Below the pieces are notes generated by a model. It searched no databases. It was not told the origin of the DNA and was given only the letters and a program-made list of their open reading frames with translations. A DNA stretch of 5,180 bases, from positions 1-5,180 of the forward strand of contig JBEKHI010000510.1 in the NCBI GenBank assembly GCA_050012355.1, read 5' to 3'. How positions within the stretch are numbered: position 1 is the stretch's first letter; every line of letters starts with the position of its first letter. The DNA comes from JBEKHI01 sp050012355. Its GTDB lineage: Bacteria > Actinomycetota > Actinomycetes > Streptosporangiales > Streptosporangiaceae. Positions 4,451-5,180 of the stretch are shown in pieces. Both the position numbers and the translations under genes were made by a program.

Positions 4451-5180
4451 GTGCGCCCGGTAACGGATCTGCAACGGAGGGTGGCCCCGTTTCATGTGGT
4501 CACCGATATGCGGCCTGCCGGTGACCAGCCGACGGCGATCGCCGAGATAAACCAGCGGATCAAGGGCGGCGAAAAGGACACCGTGCTGCTCGGCGCCACC
4601 GGCACCGGCAAGACGGCGACGGTGGCCTGGGTGGCCGAGAAGCTGCAGCGGCCGATGCTCGTCATGCTGCCGAACAAGACCCTCACCGCCCAGTTCGCCG
4701 CCGAGCTGCGCGAGATGCTGCCGGACAACGCGGTCGAGTACTTCGTCTCCTACTACGACTATTACCAGCCGGAAGCGTACATCCCGCAGAGCGATACCTA
4801 CATCGAGAAGGACTCCTCGCTCAACGAGGAGGTTGAGCGGCTGCGGCACAGCGCGACGAACTCGCTGCTGACGCGCAGGGACACGATCGTGGTGGCGAGT
4901 GTCTCCTGCATTTACGGCCTCGGCACGCCGCAGGAGTACGTGGACCGGATGCTCACGCTGCACATCGGCGACACCGTGGAGCGGGACCAGTTGCTGCGCC
5001 AGCTGGTCGGAATGCAGTACGCGCGTAACGATGTGGCTTTCACCCGCGGGACGTTCCGGGTCCGCGGCGACACGATCGAGATCATCCCGCAGTACGAGGA
5101 GCTCGCGGTCCGCATCGAGATGTTCGGCGACGAGGTCGAGCGGCTATCCACGTTGCACCCGCTCACCGGTGAGGTGATCA
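4451..5180 (+). CDS. uvrB: Excinuclease ABC subunit B, N-terminal part (continues past right edge)
   Basis: The first 243 residues are present of a protein usually about 670-715 long. UvrB is the damage-verifying helicase-like subunit of nucleotide excision repair. It is loaded by UvrA and recruits UvrC. Seen here are an N-terminal segment (VRPVTDLQRRVAPFHVVTD), the GDQPTAI Q-motif-like stretch (24-30), Walker A GATGTGKT (48-55, K54), motif Ia PNKTLTAQ (74-81), and the beta-hairpin YYDYYQPEAY (101-110). Its aromatic residues align with Tyr92, 93, 95 and 96 of Bacillus caldotenax UvrB. The ASVSCIYGLG signature (about 147-156) and the start of the UvrA-interacting domain, including RGTFRVRGDTIEI, follow. 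GTG 4451 is chosen because the codons before ATG 4508 match the known family N-terminus and because of the ribosome site at 4434-4442. No actinobacterial LexA-box-like sequence is visible upstream. It probably reads through from coaE. Confidence 0.96.
   Translation, partial: MRPVTDLQRRVAPFHVVTDMRPAGDQPTAIAEINQRIKGGEKDTVLLGATGTGKTATVAWVAEKLQRPMLVMLPNKTLTAQFAAELREMLPDNAVEYFVSYYDYYQPEAYIPQSDTYIEKDSSLNEEVERLRHSATNSLLTRRDTIVVASVSCIYGLGTPQEYVDRMLTLHIGDTVERDQLLRQLVGMQYARNDVAFTRGTFRVRGDTIEIIPQYEELAVRIEMFGDEVERLSTLHPLTGEVI

Noticed and set aside
4424..4963. Minus-strand frame antisense to uvrB
   Set aside because: uvrB motifs are unambiguous on the plus strand. The antisense protein is Arg/His/Leu-rich shadow sequence.
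1..5180. CRISPR arrays, tRNA or rRNA genes, transposases
   Set aside because: No regularly spaced repeats beyond the two-copy ones listed, no tRNA-like cloverleaf or rRNA sequence, and no transposase or integrase motifs were seen.

Overview
This is a GC-rich window with near-saturated G/C third codon positions, GTG starts and an actinobacterial four-domain ribosomal protein S1. It therefore most likely comes from an actinomycete chromosome (Actinomycetota). I cannot place it to genus. The backbone is the conserved actinobacterial order rpsA - coaE - uvrB. Between rpsA and coaE sits about 1.7 kb of accessory material: a DinB-family gene on the opposite strand and a type II toxin-antitoxin pair.

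Layout. Positions 1-95 may hold the N-terminus of a minus-strand membrane protein that runs off the left edge. Positions 96-557 are non-coding and form the rpsA control region. It has an inverted repeat (318-346) abutting a good housekeeping-type promoter (TTGACC, 17 bp, TATTCT at 346-374), then a leader of about 175 nt with a duplicated 12-mer. rpsA (558-2102) ends at a perfect 21-bp stem terminator (2114-2162). This terminator has an A-tract on one side and a T-tract on the other, so it can serve both rpsA and the convergent DinB-family gene (2170-2745, minus).

Divergent from the DinB gene is a Phd/YefM-type antitoxin (2832-3197) overlapping a PIN-domain VapC-type toxin (3178-3645). A TGTACA-containing palindrome (2807-2822) overlaps the likely -10 element, which is the expected arrangement for autorepression. 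The antitoxin appears to be read from a leaderless GTG. Downstream of the toxin, 3646-3807 carries a hairpin and a 20-bp imperfect direct repeat that may mark the border of the inserted segment.

coaE (3808-4416, dephospho-CoA kinase) has a -10-like TATTCT just upstream and may also be leaderless. uvrB follows 34 bp later and continues past the right edge. Its correct start is GTG 4451, not the internal ATG at 4508.

The core genes are housekeeping: translation, coenzyme A synthesis and nucleotide excision repair. I see no convincing wholly new multi-gene system. The points most worth a second look are the rpsA leader architecture, the antitoxin operator with a leaderless start, the repeats after the toxin, and the left-edge membrane protein.
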